Below are positions 11,539 through 23,290 of a stretch of 64,000 nt of DNA, piece after piece (position 1 is the first letter of the stretch; each line of letters starts with the position of its first letter). The position numbers were made by a program, and so were the translations under genes. The notes beneath the pieces are model-generated. The model ran no database searches, was not told where the DNA came from, and worked only from the letters and a program-made list of their open reading frames with translations. This DNA is from Moniliophthora roreri (lineage: Eukaryota; Basidiomycota; Agaricomycetes; Agaricales; Marasmiaceae): contig LATX02000205.1 of NCBI GenBank assembly GCA_001466705.2, positions 310,001-374,000 on the forward strand, in the 5' to 3' direction.

Positions 11539-12869
11539 ATGTCTCTCGCAACAAAACTCGACCCCGAATTCGCCGCCATCCTTTCCAACTTTCCCCCGGG
11601 TGGGTTATTTACAGATTCCCCCGATGTCTCTGTTAGACGACATGTGTATGAGCAGATGATTGTGCCTGCAGTGCAAGCTGGGCAGGGTGTGCTACCTCCA
11701 GGTGCGTCCTTCCTTTCCTTGCCTGCAGTTGAAGCTTACATCGGAATCAAATGTAGATACGGAATATGAAATCCAAGACCACTTTATACCGGTTGAGAAA
11801 GGTGTAGAGGTGCGAGCGAGATGTATTGTACCTGTAAGGTTGACAGGCGAGGATGCATTGCCGTTGTTGTTTTGGATACATGGAGGCGGTATATGCCTTT
11901 CTTGCACTCATCTGATCGAGGCTGATGCAAGGAATGCAGGGTGGTCGTTTGGTGATCTCAATTGGGACGACTACAAGCTACGCAGGGCGGCGGTATACTT
12001 GAGGTTGGTGATTGTTAACTGCGAGTACAGGTACGCTTGTATCTCCTACTATGATCTTCCAATAGTTAAGACACACGTTAACGACAGACTGGCGCCTGAA
12101 TATCCCTTCCCAATTCCCATGAATGATTGTTTTGCCGCTCTGAAATACGTCGCCACTAACACCACCGTCTTCTCTTCTTCCATTAACCTATCTAAAGGCT
12201 TCCTCATCGGGGGTATGTCTGCTGGCGCAAACATAGTTGCAGTCATAACACACCTTGCGAGGAACGATGATGTTCTCCGTGGTACTCCATTGACGGGACA
12301 GATACTGGTTACCCCCCCGGTGGTACATCCGGATTATGTTCCTGCTAGGTATAACGATTCGTTGAGGAGCATGGAGACGAATAAGAATGCACCAATCTTT
12401 TCGAGGAGCGAGTTTGATATTTTTTGGGGTGCGTTTCTCGCTTTACATCTCAAGGGTACTTTAATATAACGCCATTATGCTGTATGTAGGTTTTTACAAG
12501 GCCCCATCCACAGACCCCCGCGCGTGCCCACTCCTCTTCCCATCGCACATGCGTCTTCCTCCAACATATATTCAAGTGTGTGGATTGGATATCCTACGTG
12601 ATGAAGGGGTGCTATATGAAAAGGTGCTGAAAAGATCAGGTGTCCGAACGAGGCTTGATATGTACCCAGGCGTATCGCATGGCTTTGACGTTGTTGCTCC
12701 GCATACGACTCAAGGACAAAAATTTGCACAGGACTTCTTCGGAGGGTTGGAATGGTTACTGGAAGAGACGAGGTGTAGTGCGAGAAGGCCGTCGACCGAT
12801 TCGGCGCAGAGTCAGAGTGAGAAACCGGTTGGGGTAAAGCCCTTGACTTTACGGAGTGAAAGAAGGTAG
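11539..12869 (+). CDS. Alpha/beta hydrolase (HSL/arylacetamide deacetylase-like esterase)
   Basis: Five exons encode roughly 385 residues. The oxyanion-hole motif HGGGW is assembled across an intron (donor after the third Gly, acceptor just before GGTGGTCG at about 11940). It is followed by FGDLNWDDY and RLAPEYPFPIP, typical of the hormone-sensitive-lipase family. The nucleophile elbow is GMSAG, the acid lies in CGLDILRDEG, and the histidine in GVSHGFD, so the catalytic triad is complete. A Ser/Arg-rich tail of about 30 residues follows the fold. The likely role is carboxylester or lactone hydrolysis of a small molecule in the cytosol. Proximity to the FMO and P450s suggests a joint pathway; that is inference. 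Confidence 0.9.
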
Positions 12870-13507
12870 GAGGTGCATTGATGATTCGGGATTTGGACTG
12901 TATTTTTGTAAAGCCCTGTATTATATTACTCATACCTAGTTCGTTTCGCTTTTTTGCTATTGCACCAATTGGGGTTGTGGATCCGGATAGTGCAACTCGA
13001 GCGTGAGAGAATCTCGATATCGTTCCGACCGCTCTGATCTTCGCAACCTTTTGTTCTGTGCTTGCAATGTCCCTGGACTGCATAGCTCACCCAGAAGAAG
13101 AGACAGGCCGGAGGAAATAGGTGCGTTCTTGGTGGATTTTCAACGTGATGTACTGCTCAGTCTCGGTGACAGGGTCTCTGATCAAGTCTCTGCACAACCC
13201 TACACGATTATGCAGTACCATACTACATAAGGGAACTACCTTAACGTCCTCAACGATTGACAGGGTGCATGTTATATATTTCGACGCGATTCCGAACCAA
13301 TCGCTGGCTGTCAGTGCCACTGAAGCCCGAAGCGCTGACGAATAGATAGATTTGGAAATGGGATTCTGATTGCGGCTGTAGCACGGATTATGGTGTCTGG
13401 GCGGGGATAGATGTACGTACGTACTTTCAATCTTTATGGAACAACACCTGACAGTGCTCCTCACTATTTAGCTTGGCGTTCCGCACAGCGTTGAATGAGA
13501 ATACTAT
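12870..13507. other. Intergenic region upstream of P450-2
   Basis: Open frames on both strands here (for example the minus-strand frame 12475-13083, antisense to the hydrolase end) show no domain signals and no splice-supported continuation. The last 100 bases form the promoter of P450-2. Confidence 0.5.
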
Positions 13508-15474
13508 ATGAGCAACTCGGACGCTCCTGCCGGAAGGAACCTTCCTGACGCGATGGGCCTTGTTGATTCGACCCTGACCATTCTCCTGCTCTACTCGACC
13601 TTAATTGTGATTTATCGATTGGTTCTACACCCCCTCCGTAGTTTCCCAGGACCCAGGATTGCTGCAGTGACGGACTATTATCAAGCCTACTTCGATGTCG
13701 TCAAAGGCGGCCAATTATTGAAACATCTTCGAAAGCTGCATGAGGAATATGGTGGGTGAAAAAGTGTATCCTCTCACGATTCGACTTGGCTGAAGCATTG
13801 CAGGACCTGTTGTTCGAATTGGGCCCAACACGGTGTGCACTCTTCTTCACTTTGTCTGGATCACTCCACAGATTCCACCGTTACAGCTTCATTTTTCAAG
13901 TGGAAGAGCGTACCATGACATATACACCTATGGCCAAACTTTCACGAAATACAAACCTTTTTACAACACTTTTGGTCAACCTGATTCGTCGCTCTCGTTC
14001 ATAGACCCTCAAAAGGCAAGATCTCGAAGAGCGCTCTTGAATCCGCTCTTTTCGCGGCGCGCAATCCTGAAACTACAGAATGTGGTTCAAGAAAGGGTAC
14101 GTGACTATAGTCTGGCATCGCTGAAGTTGGCCACCCACCATAATATAAAGGTCGATAAACTCGTACAACGACTCTCCGCATGGCCCCAAAATGAACCTGT
14201 CAACCTGGCATTTGCCTTCAAGTGTACATCCCTAGACATCATTAGCGAATACTGCTTCGCCAACTGTTTCAAAGCACTCGATACTCCCGACTTTCACCAC
14301 CCACAAATTTGCGCAATTCAAGACCTCCTGCCGAACCTTTGGAAGCAGAAACACTTGCCTATCCTTGTGACAATCATCGATATGATGCCCGAATGGCTTG
14401 TGTTGTGGATTAATCCTGGAGTCAAGCCTTTGCTCGATTCCAAACATGGATTGGGTATGCAGGTGGAGATGATACTAGATGGTCCTGAGGCGCTGAAGAG
14501 TGTCGATCACGAGACGATATATCACCATATGCTCGATAATCGACCCGGAAACGCCCGTCCAACGCGCAAGTCCCTCGTAGACGAGGCTTTGACGCTCATT
14601 GGTGGTGGGAGCGATACTGTGGGCGTGATATCGACTGTTGGCACATTCTATGCTTTGCGCAACCCTGCGATCGCTCAGAAACTCAAGGACGAATTGAGGA
14701 ATGTCTGGCCCGACCCAGAGAGTTCTGTGAGCTTGGGTGTTTTGGAGAAGCTTCCGTACTTGGTAAGCATCAACGTCGTGTTTCAGGTTTCTCGATTTCT
14801 GATGCATATCCTGACAGACTGCGTTTGTGAAAGAATCGTTACGTCTCGGACATGGTATTGTCTCACCACTTCCTCGAGTAATCGGATCGTCCAATGCAGT
14901 AATTGATGGTTGGCAAGTTCCAGCTGGTGTGAGCGCTTACTCTTGACACTTGTGCTGCTGCAGTATACTGACGGAAGTTGTTTGTAGACTGTTGTAGAGA
15001 TGAGCAGCGTACTCCTTCACGAGAACCCAGATGTCTTCAAGAATCCTCTTGAATTCTCACCGGAGCGATGGCTTCAAGGTAATACTCGTGATTTGGAATT
15101 CAATCTTGTTCCGTTTTCCAAAGGACCCAGAATATGGTATGTAGACATCTTGTTCGCTATTTCTAGGCAGCAAGCTGAAACGTTCTGTCTAGTCTTGGTT
15201 TGAAGTGCGCCGCCTTTTAACCTCTTGAAGAACCATTGTTGACCCTGTTCGCCCGTGCAGTTTGGCCTGGTGTGAATTGTATCTCATCTTTGCAAATGTC
15301 TTTCGGAAGCTCGATATGAAAATTTTTGAGACGACGTGAGTTGCCCAATTATCTGCCATTCATCACTGAGCATTGTATCGATGTAGACTGGAGGACATGA
15401 GGAACTATAAGGAGTATCTGTTACCTCACTGGGAAGAGACGCTGAATGTTGTCGTGAGTTCGGCGAAGGAATGA
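13508..15474 (+). CDS. Cytochrome P450 monooxygenase (P450-2)
   Basis: Nine exons (13508-13751, 13804-13832, 13887-14096, 14151-14762, 14818-14928, 14988-15136, 15193-15204, 15261-15335, 15387-15474) total 1530 nt, giving 509 residues. The N-terminus is 16 residues longer than in P450-1, with a hydrophobic anchor at about residues 20-38 and then HPLRSFPGPRIAAV. Motifs are GGGSDT (I-helix), KESLR (ExxR), SPERW and the heme loop FSKGPRICLGLNLAW. As in P450-1, the Cys loop depends on a 12-nt micro-exon (15193-15204) between two 56-nt introns. A reading that ignores it appears to lose the heme ligand. The gene is intact and is probably a microsomal oxidase of a specialised metabolite or xenobiotic. 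Confidence 0.92.
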
Positions 15475-15862
15475 AATGTACTCTAGATAAGAAGCTGTAA
15501 CAAGATCCAACCAACTGAGGCGTTCTCTACTGCCAACTGCCTAGCGTCCGCGAAATCCATGCGTGTCAGAGTTGGCTCGTCAGTACATAGGCATGGTCGA
15601 CTTGGCATTTCGTTTCTTGTAATTACCACGGAGATCTCAGTGTCCGCAAAGATTCGAACATCAACCATGCTAAACATCACAAAAGTATATATATTTATGG
15701 GTATCTAACGCCAGCTCTGAAACTTGTTTACCGAGCGGCCCCAATTTCAAAATTCATACCCCTTCGACGCGTACCTTACCACGGTCCAAATTTCCAGCAA
15801 CTACTTCCATCATTCGAGCGTCCAGATTACGATTCGATTCACTGACTGACTCGAGCCATTGT
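15475..15862. other. Intergenic region after P450-2
   Basis: No reading frame with supporting features. It contains the P450-2 3' end and the presumed promoter of the following gene. Confidence 0.5.
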
Positions 15863-18800
15863 ATGGCGCAGGGCTCGGTTTTAATCCACTCTCTACCACA
15901 GCTTCCTCCTCAAGCTATCTCAAATGCCTCCGTTGAAATCGACAAATGGAAATGCCTGGAGCGTCTTCCCTTTTCTTCTGCGTTCCTTCTGCAAGCTATG
16001 ACGGTGGGGGGCGACCCCCAGCAAATGGATACGTCTATACCGAATTTCCTCAAGGCACGTTACTTTTTCTCGTGAATAGTACAAACCATTAATTGTGATT
16101 TCATTTCTAGGCATGTGCAAGGGTGGTCTTTCATCGATTACGTACATGGTACGGCGAAAGGGCAGGCTTTCGTGCCCAACTGCACTCCAACGACATCGAC
16201 GTAATTATTCCCGCATTTCAATACATCCTCATGCCCCTGAGGGTTTTGGATGTCAGCGTCAGCATATATTCTCCCGAACTTCGCAATCCCTATCGAATCG
16301 AGCGTTCAACCCATTTCTCCAATCAAGTATCCACCATGGTATTCTGTCATGCCTCAATGTCTATGACGACGTTCTCACTTGCAATGCTATCAGAATGTCT
16401 TTGGGAAGTTGGCTTCCAAGGACGGATGGACCGCCCTTATAATGGCCTTGCGCTCAAATTATCCGCAACACTTGGCACAGCCCAACCTGCCCACGGAGCC
16501 AAATTGCGACAACTCTGGGACCTCAAATTATTTGGTGCCATGTGTCTTACACCTCAGGAGGATGAACTGCCGCAGGAAAAAATCAGAGCTTGACAAGGCT
16601 TTGCACAACATGGAGACTGCCGCTTTTTCTCTCGCATTCTTTCTGATGGTTGTACTGTAGTGTCCTGACGTCTCCACATCCTACTGACTTGTGTGTGTAA
16701 TCTAGGGTCATCACGAAGTTCCCAATCAGAAGGATGCGATAGGTTTATTTGGGTATGTGCTTTTCATCTTGTTTTTCAACGACTAATTACAGACACCATT
16801 CAGGCAGCTGGTGGCGAATATCAAGTCCACCGAGTTGAAGGTGCCTAAGCGGGTCAGGCAGGCTCTGTTCATGGCACTCACGGTATCTCCACTGGTGCTT
16901 CTGGTGAATATCAGCCTTATTGGTAATGACATCAAACGGGAGAGAATGGTGGAGGTGTGTAAGCTGACTTCGCAATCACCATAGTTTTCTAATACGTCTT
17001 AGGCATGGGTCTCCATTGGCAACGTCAAACCTGACTTACTGATTCAAGTGGAACGTGCGTTATGGGAGGAGCTGTTCGAAATGTGTCTTAAGGGCAAGTT
17101 TGCCGAGCACGCAGTGGAGAGCTTTCTCAATCGGACAAACACTCTCGTTCTGCGCAACTTGAATCCTCAAACAAAGTTGTTTTTTCACCAAGGTGAGCCC
17201 GGTGCACCTGGCACAGTAAGACTAGAGGTTAACTCTTTTAGCAGCATTTTTTCCAACCTCGCGAAGGCACGAGTCCGATACGGAGTCTGACAATGAAGAA
17301 GCTTCAGCGACCACGTCTCGGGCTTCCGAGCTTCCCCAGCGACATCGTTCTGCAGCACCACCAGCGATGCCTAGACCTTCATCATCTCTTGTCGAGTCTC
17401 GCGTGATCCTTCCCCTCAGTATATCGCACCCAGGCGATTCCCGAGCCTCTCCCAGCCCGTCTCACCCCGAAACGATCCATCTGCTCGGGGGATTAGGCCC
17501 ACATAGTGCTCCTGATCGTTCTGAAAGTCCACGAGCGCCTTCCCCTGACACTGAAGCACTACCTTCTCCTTCGAGAGAATTGCCGCTGAGTGATTTGGCA
17601 TCCTCGGCCGGTCCTTTGACACCTCTATTATTGACTCCCACACCTATAGACATAGAGACTACACCCTCCAGCTGTCTATCCCATCATGAATTTCACGCAG
17701 GCCTTCCACGGACCCAAACCACCACCTTTGCTGAAAACGAGCCGCTCATGCGACATCTGGGTCCTAGCAACAAGGCTCTCGATCCATTGCCGAATGGCAG
17801 CTCAAGTTCAACTTGTCATGCGTCGACCATTCACAAGGTTCGTAAACCCCGTGGTCATGCTAGTGGCCTATGGTATACCAAAAGGTTCAATCGTTCGAAT
17901 GGATTCTCCAAATTAGGCCAGAGGACTTCTGGTGCCAGTGGTATGTCTGTGTCTTTTGACTACAATTCTCCCTCGCTCATTGGCTTCCACACAGGAATTA
18001 AGCTCAAGGTCATGAATAACAATCTCAACAACACTGCGAATCGAGCCTCATTTGGACAAAACTCCGAGGACTCGACACGGCGCACAGCGTTACCGATGAT
18101 TAGCTGTGAGGTATGTCGGCTTTCTACTCAGGCTGTTTTCGTTCATCTTGATTTGACTTTTTCGCTGTGCTTTAGAGGGTTTCAAAGCGTTCGTACACAT
18201 TGTACACCCCTGACGGCAGATGTGTGCTTTATCGACCAGCTTTCTACTCGAGTAATGTAAGTATTGTGTCGTTATCATGGCGTTAATCTGACAGCTTCCC
18301 TAAGCAGAATGAGTTCAGACAGCACGAGAAGTTTCATCGATTATTGACGTCTGCGAATCGAGTACTGATTGGAAGTGGCTATCCTGCTGTTGGGACAGAA
18401 GTATCACCCGATGCTGTCGGGGCTGCCAGTTCTACTCCTACGAGCATATTGCGTCCAGAACTCATTGACTCTGTGCCTGGCGTCCATTATATGTCCTATA
18501 CGCACTTCACTTCAATGAATGGTCAATCCCTCAGGAACGTTTTCAGGCAGAAACACTTGGTTGTTACAGCTGTCCCGTTTGGCTCTCAAGTACGAACGGC
18601 CTTTGATAAGGACCTCTTTGATAAATTCGTGTCGGAGCTAAGGCTCTATGACAAGTTGCGCATGAATGGTGAGCGCGTGACGAAGCTTTGCGATGGCCCT
18701 GGCTCACACATCACTGTAGACTTTTCCTCTCCTAATGATTCTGGCACGGACCATGACACCGCGAGAGTGATCCAGGTCTCCTTAGCTGAAATGATTGCTC

Positions 18801-20341
18801 AGGCACAAGCTGGCGATACCGGTAAAATCATCAGTTGCGCCAGATTACCAGCTCCTGCTGTTGAGGGTGCCACATTTCCTACACGAGCATTGCAGGCATT
18901 AATGACGGAGCAAGAAGGCTGGCTAGACACCCACATGGCACCTGGAGAGTGTCTCCTCGCCACCACCCAATGTGAATGTCGCCGCACCAATGAACTGGCC
19001 CGATTGCAAGCTGCGTTGAAAGACGCTGTGGATTTCAGTCATGCTCACTTTACCGGTTTCGCTACTACTCTTGGGGTGGAGAATGGAGCGATACTGGTAT
19101 TTCTGCCTGTTTCAAGGAACACCGATTTCGACGTTTTCGCTCGGACGGGTCTGCACAGGTCCATTGAGAGTCTTGTTGAGCATGGTGTAGATGCTCATGT
19201 CATAGCTATTCTTCTCCTGCCTGGTGATACCCTGTGAGTATAGATAAGTCGGCCTCACGACATCCGAACTCACTCAAATCGTTTCCTTAGTATCATGCGA
19301 CCAGGAACCTTTTACCATATAGTGAACGTGCAACATTCCATATGCGCGACCACCTCCTTCATCTCCGCTGTGACAATCCGTGATACATGCTGGTCCTTGT
19401 TTCACGAGTTTTTTCAAGGTCATCCTGTCGACCAGTTGCCCGATACTAGCCATCGTCTCATGCTCGTTGAAATAATGGTCCACTGGCATAAAACCATTTT
19501 GAGTAGGACGCATACCTACCTACGGCTGTGTGTAGAGGGTGACCCTACAGTAGCGCATGTGCCGAACCTGTTGACTTTCACGGGCTTGATGGATTTCCTG
19601 ACCCTTTTCAACATCCTAGAGCTCAGCAGCGTCCTTTGGCCTGACTCTTACCCGCACCGTCATGTTGCCTCTGCGGAAGGCTCGCCAGACTGCCACCGTG
19701 TTCAGCACCACGAACAGGCATATTGCACTGGGCGTCGGTTAGCTCGTGAAATAGTTAACTGGTTTCGCCAGAACTTGCTCATCGTTTATCGTCCGCCTCT
19801 TCTTGAAGGTTGGAGGACCCTGTACAGGGATTCTATCGATCCATCAAAACGTATAGATCATATTATCCGGTCTTACCTGCTTCAACAGTGCACAGCACTT
19901 CTTTCCCAGTTGTATGCTCATACCAGCAAGAGGGTTGAACCAGCATTGGTCAGAGAGCGCATTGTGCTCAACCTAACGACTAGAAATGATGTTCCGCTGT
20001 TTGCTACTCAGCAACTTGAGAACCATCTTGATTCGTACTTGTCGTATGAACCGCCGTCCATCAGGTTGTGGTCTGACGTCGACGGATACAATTGGGAGCC
20101 GGAGCAATCTACCACTTACGCATGGGTATTCGAATATCGAGGGACGCATCTAGTCAAGCCTTCTCATGGGCTCCCACATGTGCCATATGGAGTCCAGGAT
20201 CTGGTCCACCTTGATAACATCTTCGTCAAAGCGGTACGATACCAGAAGGAGACCGTCAATGCAAAACGTTCGATTCATCATGATCATCTCACCGATGGTG
20301 CAGCCTTGCATGTGAGCAAGAAGCCGCGACTGTCTTCATAG
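15863..20341 (+). CDS. Large uncharacterised protein (1325 residues)
   Basis: Ten exons (15863-16054, 16111-16326, 16394-16648, 16706-16752, 16804-16954, 17003-17192, 17242-18110, 18176-18256, 18308-19233, 19291-20341) total 3978 nt and every junction keeps phase, so the model is convincing although I do not recognise the family. The first intron appears to use a GC donor (AAG/GCACGT...CTAG/GCATGT). Residues about 380-660 are Ser/Pro-rich and probably disordered. The two long C-terminal exons look globular, with no zinc-finger, helicase or nuclease motif visible. The C-terminus ends in a basic patch (SKKPRLSS) that could act as a nuclear signal. It may be a lineage-specific nuclear or mobile-element-associated protein, but I cannot assign a function. 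Confidence 0.72.
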
Positions 20342-20990
20342 ACGTCTGCCAATTCCTGTTTGTCGTTTTGCTTCCCGGTTTGCTTCTACTAGTCAATGTG
20401 CTGTGCTGTGTATCCCGTTGAATGTGCTTAATTCTCCATGTGTATTGATAGAAACCAATGATGACCTTTACAGCGAGTCACAGCATCCGGAATCATGCCA
20501 GTCCCTGTTATGGGCTAGCGGTGCACCATGATGCCCCAGGCCTCTCGCTGCAGTCTGGGATAATCCTTGCAAATGTCTTTTGGAGGCCCGATATGAAGGT
20601 TGTTGATACGACGCGAGTTATAAATTGATCCTGAGTCAAGAGTCGCTGATGGTGTATCTGGTCAAGGGGGTGGGGGGAGCAGATTGTATATCCTCGGTAG
20701 CAGTACACCTTGAGAGAGTGAGTTACGGGCAGTTTGGACACCTTGTCTCGATTAGTGATAAAATCCACCAGGACCCATGACGGGTATTTTAGGTTCGGTG
20801 TCGGCAACTGAGTAGACGTTTGTTGACCCGCCGCTAGCCCGAGCCCGACGCAGTGCCGTCACCTCCCAATAACTTCCGCCCTTCAGTAATTCATGCAGTC
20901 GATCCTGCAGAATATGTACCCTGCCTGGACTGCGCATGATCGGGTCGGATTTGAGAAGTTGATACGCGTTCGCACTCGTCCGTCCCATCT
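20342..20990 (+). pseudogene. Relic of a P450 C-terminal exon, with surrounding intergenic DNA
   Basis: At about 20545-20630 the sequence CTTGCAAATGTCTTTTGGAG and what follows it closely match the exon after the heme loop in P450-2 (15280-15345): both encode an ANVF-x-x-x-DMK core and end near the ACGACGYGAGTT splice donor. No heme motif or upstream P450 exons can be found nearby, so this is a fragment of a third, decayed P450. A minus-strand open frame at 20752-20988 has no recognisable features. Confidence 0.55.
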
Positions 20991-21169
20991 ATCACCAAAG
21001 GCCTATTTTACGAGCTCGTAGATATCTTGCGTATAAATGTTCATTTCCATTTCAACATACCCGGATATAGCCCAAAGATCCAATGTGATGCACTTTCGTC
21101 ACTCAGATTGACCTGCTTCATGCTGAAAACCGGTTCCGAGCGCAGCAAAATCAAGGTTTAGTTTTTTTA

Positions 21170-21970
21170 TTGCAACTCGGCCTCGTAGTCGCGCGGCGTA
21201 TGTGGCGCAGATGGACCGAATTTACGAATAAAGTCACCGAATTGTTCAGGTCTGGTGGTCGTTGACTGAAACCGTCTCTTGTTGAAGGACGTGAAGACAG
21301 AATTGCTGGTGAAGCAGGCTCTACCAATAGCTCTTGGAGTGGGCTAGGTTTCATAAACTACTTGTATATTTCCACAAACTGTTTTTCTGTGTCCAGTTTA
21401 TACGATCTTGCTGTGTGGATGCAGCCTCTATAATTTGGGCGTATACACGCTTTATTGACTCATCAGGAGCCAGGACTTGTTTATTCGAATCCACAAGGAA
21501 CCAAACGTCGCACGTGAAGATTGCAAACTCTCCTGCCCCTCAAGCAACGCTCTCCATTGGTGTGTCATCTCGAATTTTGAAGACGCCACCTTGGCACCAA
21601 AATGTGAAATTCCCAGGAGAGAACTGAAGGTATGTAGGAAATTGGAGAAGGAGACGTTCCACAAGAAAATAGTATAGGAGTAAACTTTTTCCCTTTGCTA
21701 GCGGTGAGACTTGGAAATGATAGGCAGACTGACCGGGACCTGGAATACCTAAGACAATGAATCCTTTGTGAGAGCGAGGTGAGGGTATGGGGTTGAGATC
21801 CATGTCCATGTCCAATTCTGCGTCTCGATTTCATTCAAAGTCCTCGAGGTCAAAGATGGTCTTTGCGATATCCAGACCAGCGAACCAGCGATTCGCATCT
21901 GCCAGAGCGACTCTGTATTCAGTAGTTAGTGACAAGGATATGATCCAGTGCTTCGTCGTCACCAAATGAG
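21170..21970 (-). pseudogene. Decayed P-loop gene, possibly Crinkler-like
   Basis: Reading the minus strand and removing a 42-nt intron (21739-21698) gives KGFIVLGIPAKGKSLLLYYF, which contains a Walker A P-loop (GxxxxGKS). It is followed by a FSPGNFTFWCQGGVF region and, after a gap, WFLVDSNKQVLAPDESIKRV and a tail with KPSPLQELLV. This order (P-loop, then a LVDSN strand, then a K-P-x-x-x-x-EL end) is what I remember of fungal Crinkler/RHS-type host-translocated or heterokaryon proteins. In-frame stops interrupt it before the P-loop (after a FDLEDFE stretch near 21835) and near the end. The family assignment is tentative. Confidence 0.4.
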
Positions 21971-22399
21971 AAAAAAAACCGGAATAAATGTGTACTGGAC
22001 GCCCTTTGTGTCCAAGGCGGCGCAGGGCGACTTGCTGTTATAGTGGATGCATAAGATGGCTGTCGGCTGCAGCGTCGACGTGGAAAGACCGCTGTGAGAA
22101 TTTCTTAGGTACTAATCAATTGAACGGCACGGACGCGTCGGCGACGGCGGCCCTACAATGTTGACGGCGTCAGGGCCCCCTGAGACGGCCTTAGCCTTTT
22201 CTTAAGTTCTTTCCCCTCACCGCTTGATGCTCTACTAGTTGATTGAAAACAAAGGTCAGCATTCCATTCCATTCCATCACGTCTCATGGCCGACTCATGA
22301 TCGACTCATGACTTTTGTGATTCGTTGACAGGCTTCCCACACGATACACGACATACACGACACCTCTCCTTCCTTTCTTCAAGTGTCACTCTTTTGGCC

Positions 22400-23290
22400 A
22401 TGTCGACAGACTCCGAGCCCTACGTCGACCCCGCAGCCGGCGACCACCGCATGCTCATCGCAGGACTCGTCCTCGGCTTCCTAGGCATCATCGCAGTTGG
22501 AATCATCGTTTTCTGGACACTCCGCCTCAAGATCCCTTCCGAGTCCTACTCCCCAGAAACACTCACCACATCCACATCCAACATCCAACGTCAAGCCTCC
22601 ATGAAATCTAGTCTCAAACGTAAAGCCACAGGTCGCCTCCTAGACCGAAACCACATTGCCGCAAAGATTACACCCTTTGGGCATGATACATCTCAGGATG
22701 CACGAACAGGTGAAAATATGCGTATTGCGACTAGATTGCCGAATGGGGCGTGGTCTTTTACTGAATCGGGTGTAAAGGGGTCTTTGACGATTGAGAGAGT
22801 CGAGGAGGAGGTGAGGAGTGTGAGAGCGTCGATGGATATGTTGAGAGGTGGTGCGGCGTCGGGGTATGGGGGCGACTATGGGGGTAGTTTAGTTCCTGGG
22901 TTTGGGTTACCACCGCCCTCGCCCTCGGTGGAGAGTTCGAGTTATCATACGGTTCATACGAATCATTCTCAAGTTCCGTTACTGAACAGTGACATACCGG
23001 ATTCGAGGTTGACACTTCCTTTGGATTCGACGCGTTCACATGAAGGGAGTACGACTACACATACCACGCATACTTCCACGTACAACTCAAAGGCAGCAGA
23101 AGCGGCTCATCATAATAACAAGTGGATGGAGGAACCAGACTATGTCGAGATGCCTCCGCCGGCTTATGGGTCGTCGCCTGCGTATCATGATATGGGGTAT
23201 GGAGCTGGATATGGTGGTTGGGGTACGGGGTTTGAGAGTCAGAATCAGAACCAGAGAGAAGAAGAAAGAGAACGAGATAGATGGCGATAG
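22400..23290 (+). CDS. Single-pass membrane protein of unknown function
   Basis: A single exon of 296 residues. The start at 22400 is preferred over the in-frame ATG at 22325 because it follows a pyrimidine-rich leader. After a short acidic N-terminus there is one strong transmembrane segment (about residues 19-43, MLIAGLVLGFLGIIAVGIIV). A basic cytosolic-type stretch follows, then PNGAWSFTESG, an acidic helical part, a Gly/Tyr-rich segment, and a Pro/Tyr-rich C-terminus (MPPPAYGSSPAYHDM) that ends in charged repeats. PPxY-like motifs could recruit WW-domain ubiquitin ligases; this is inference. The gene is intact. Confidence 0.75.
   Translation: MSTDSEPYVDPAAGDHRMLIAGLVLGFLGIIAVGIIVFWTLRLKIPSESYSPETLTTSTSNIQRQASMKSSLKRKATGRLLDRNHIAAKITPFGHDTSQDARTGENMRIATRLPNGAWSFTESGVKGSLTIERVEEEVRSVRASMDMLRGGAASGYGGDYGGSLVPGFGLPPPSPSVESSSYHTVHTNHSQVPLLNSDIPDSRLTLPLDSTRSHEGSTTTHTTHTSTYNSKAAEAAHHNNKWMEEPDYVEMPPPAYGSSPAYHDMGYGAGYGGWGTGFESQNQNQREEERERDRWR

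Noticed and set aside
12475..13083. A 202-codon minus-strand frame
   Set aside because: It lies antisense to the last exon of the alpha/beta hydrolase, whose histidine motif is clear on the plus strand, and has no recognisable composition or motif.
15000..15203. P450-2 ending prematurely at FSKGPRIWYV
   Set aside because: The stop is inside an intron. The micro-exon and two further exons complete the protein, so truncation was rejected.
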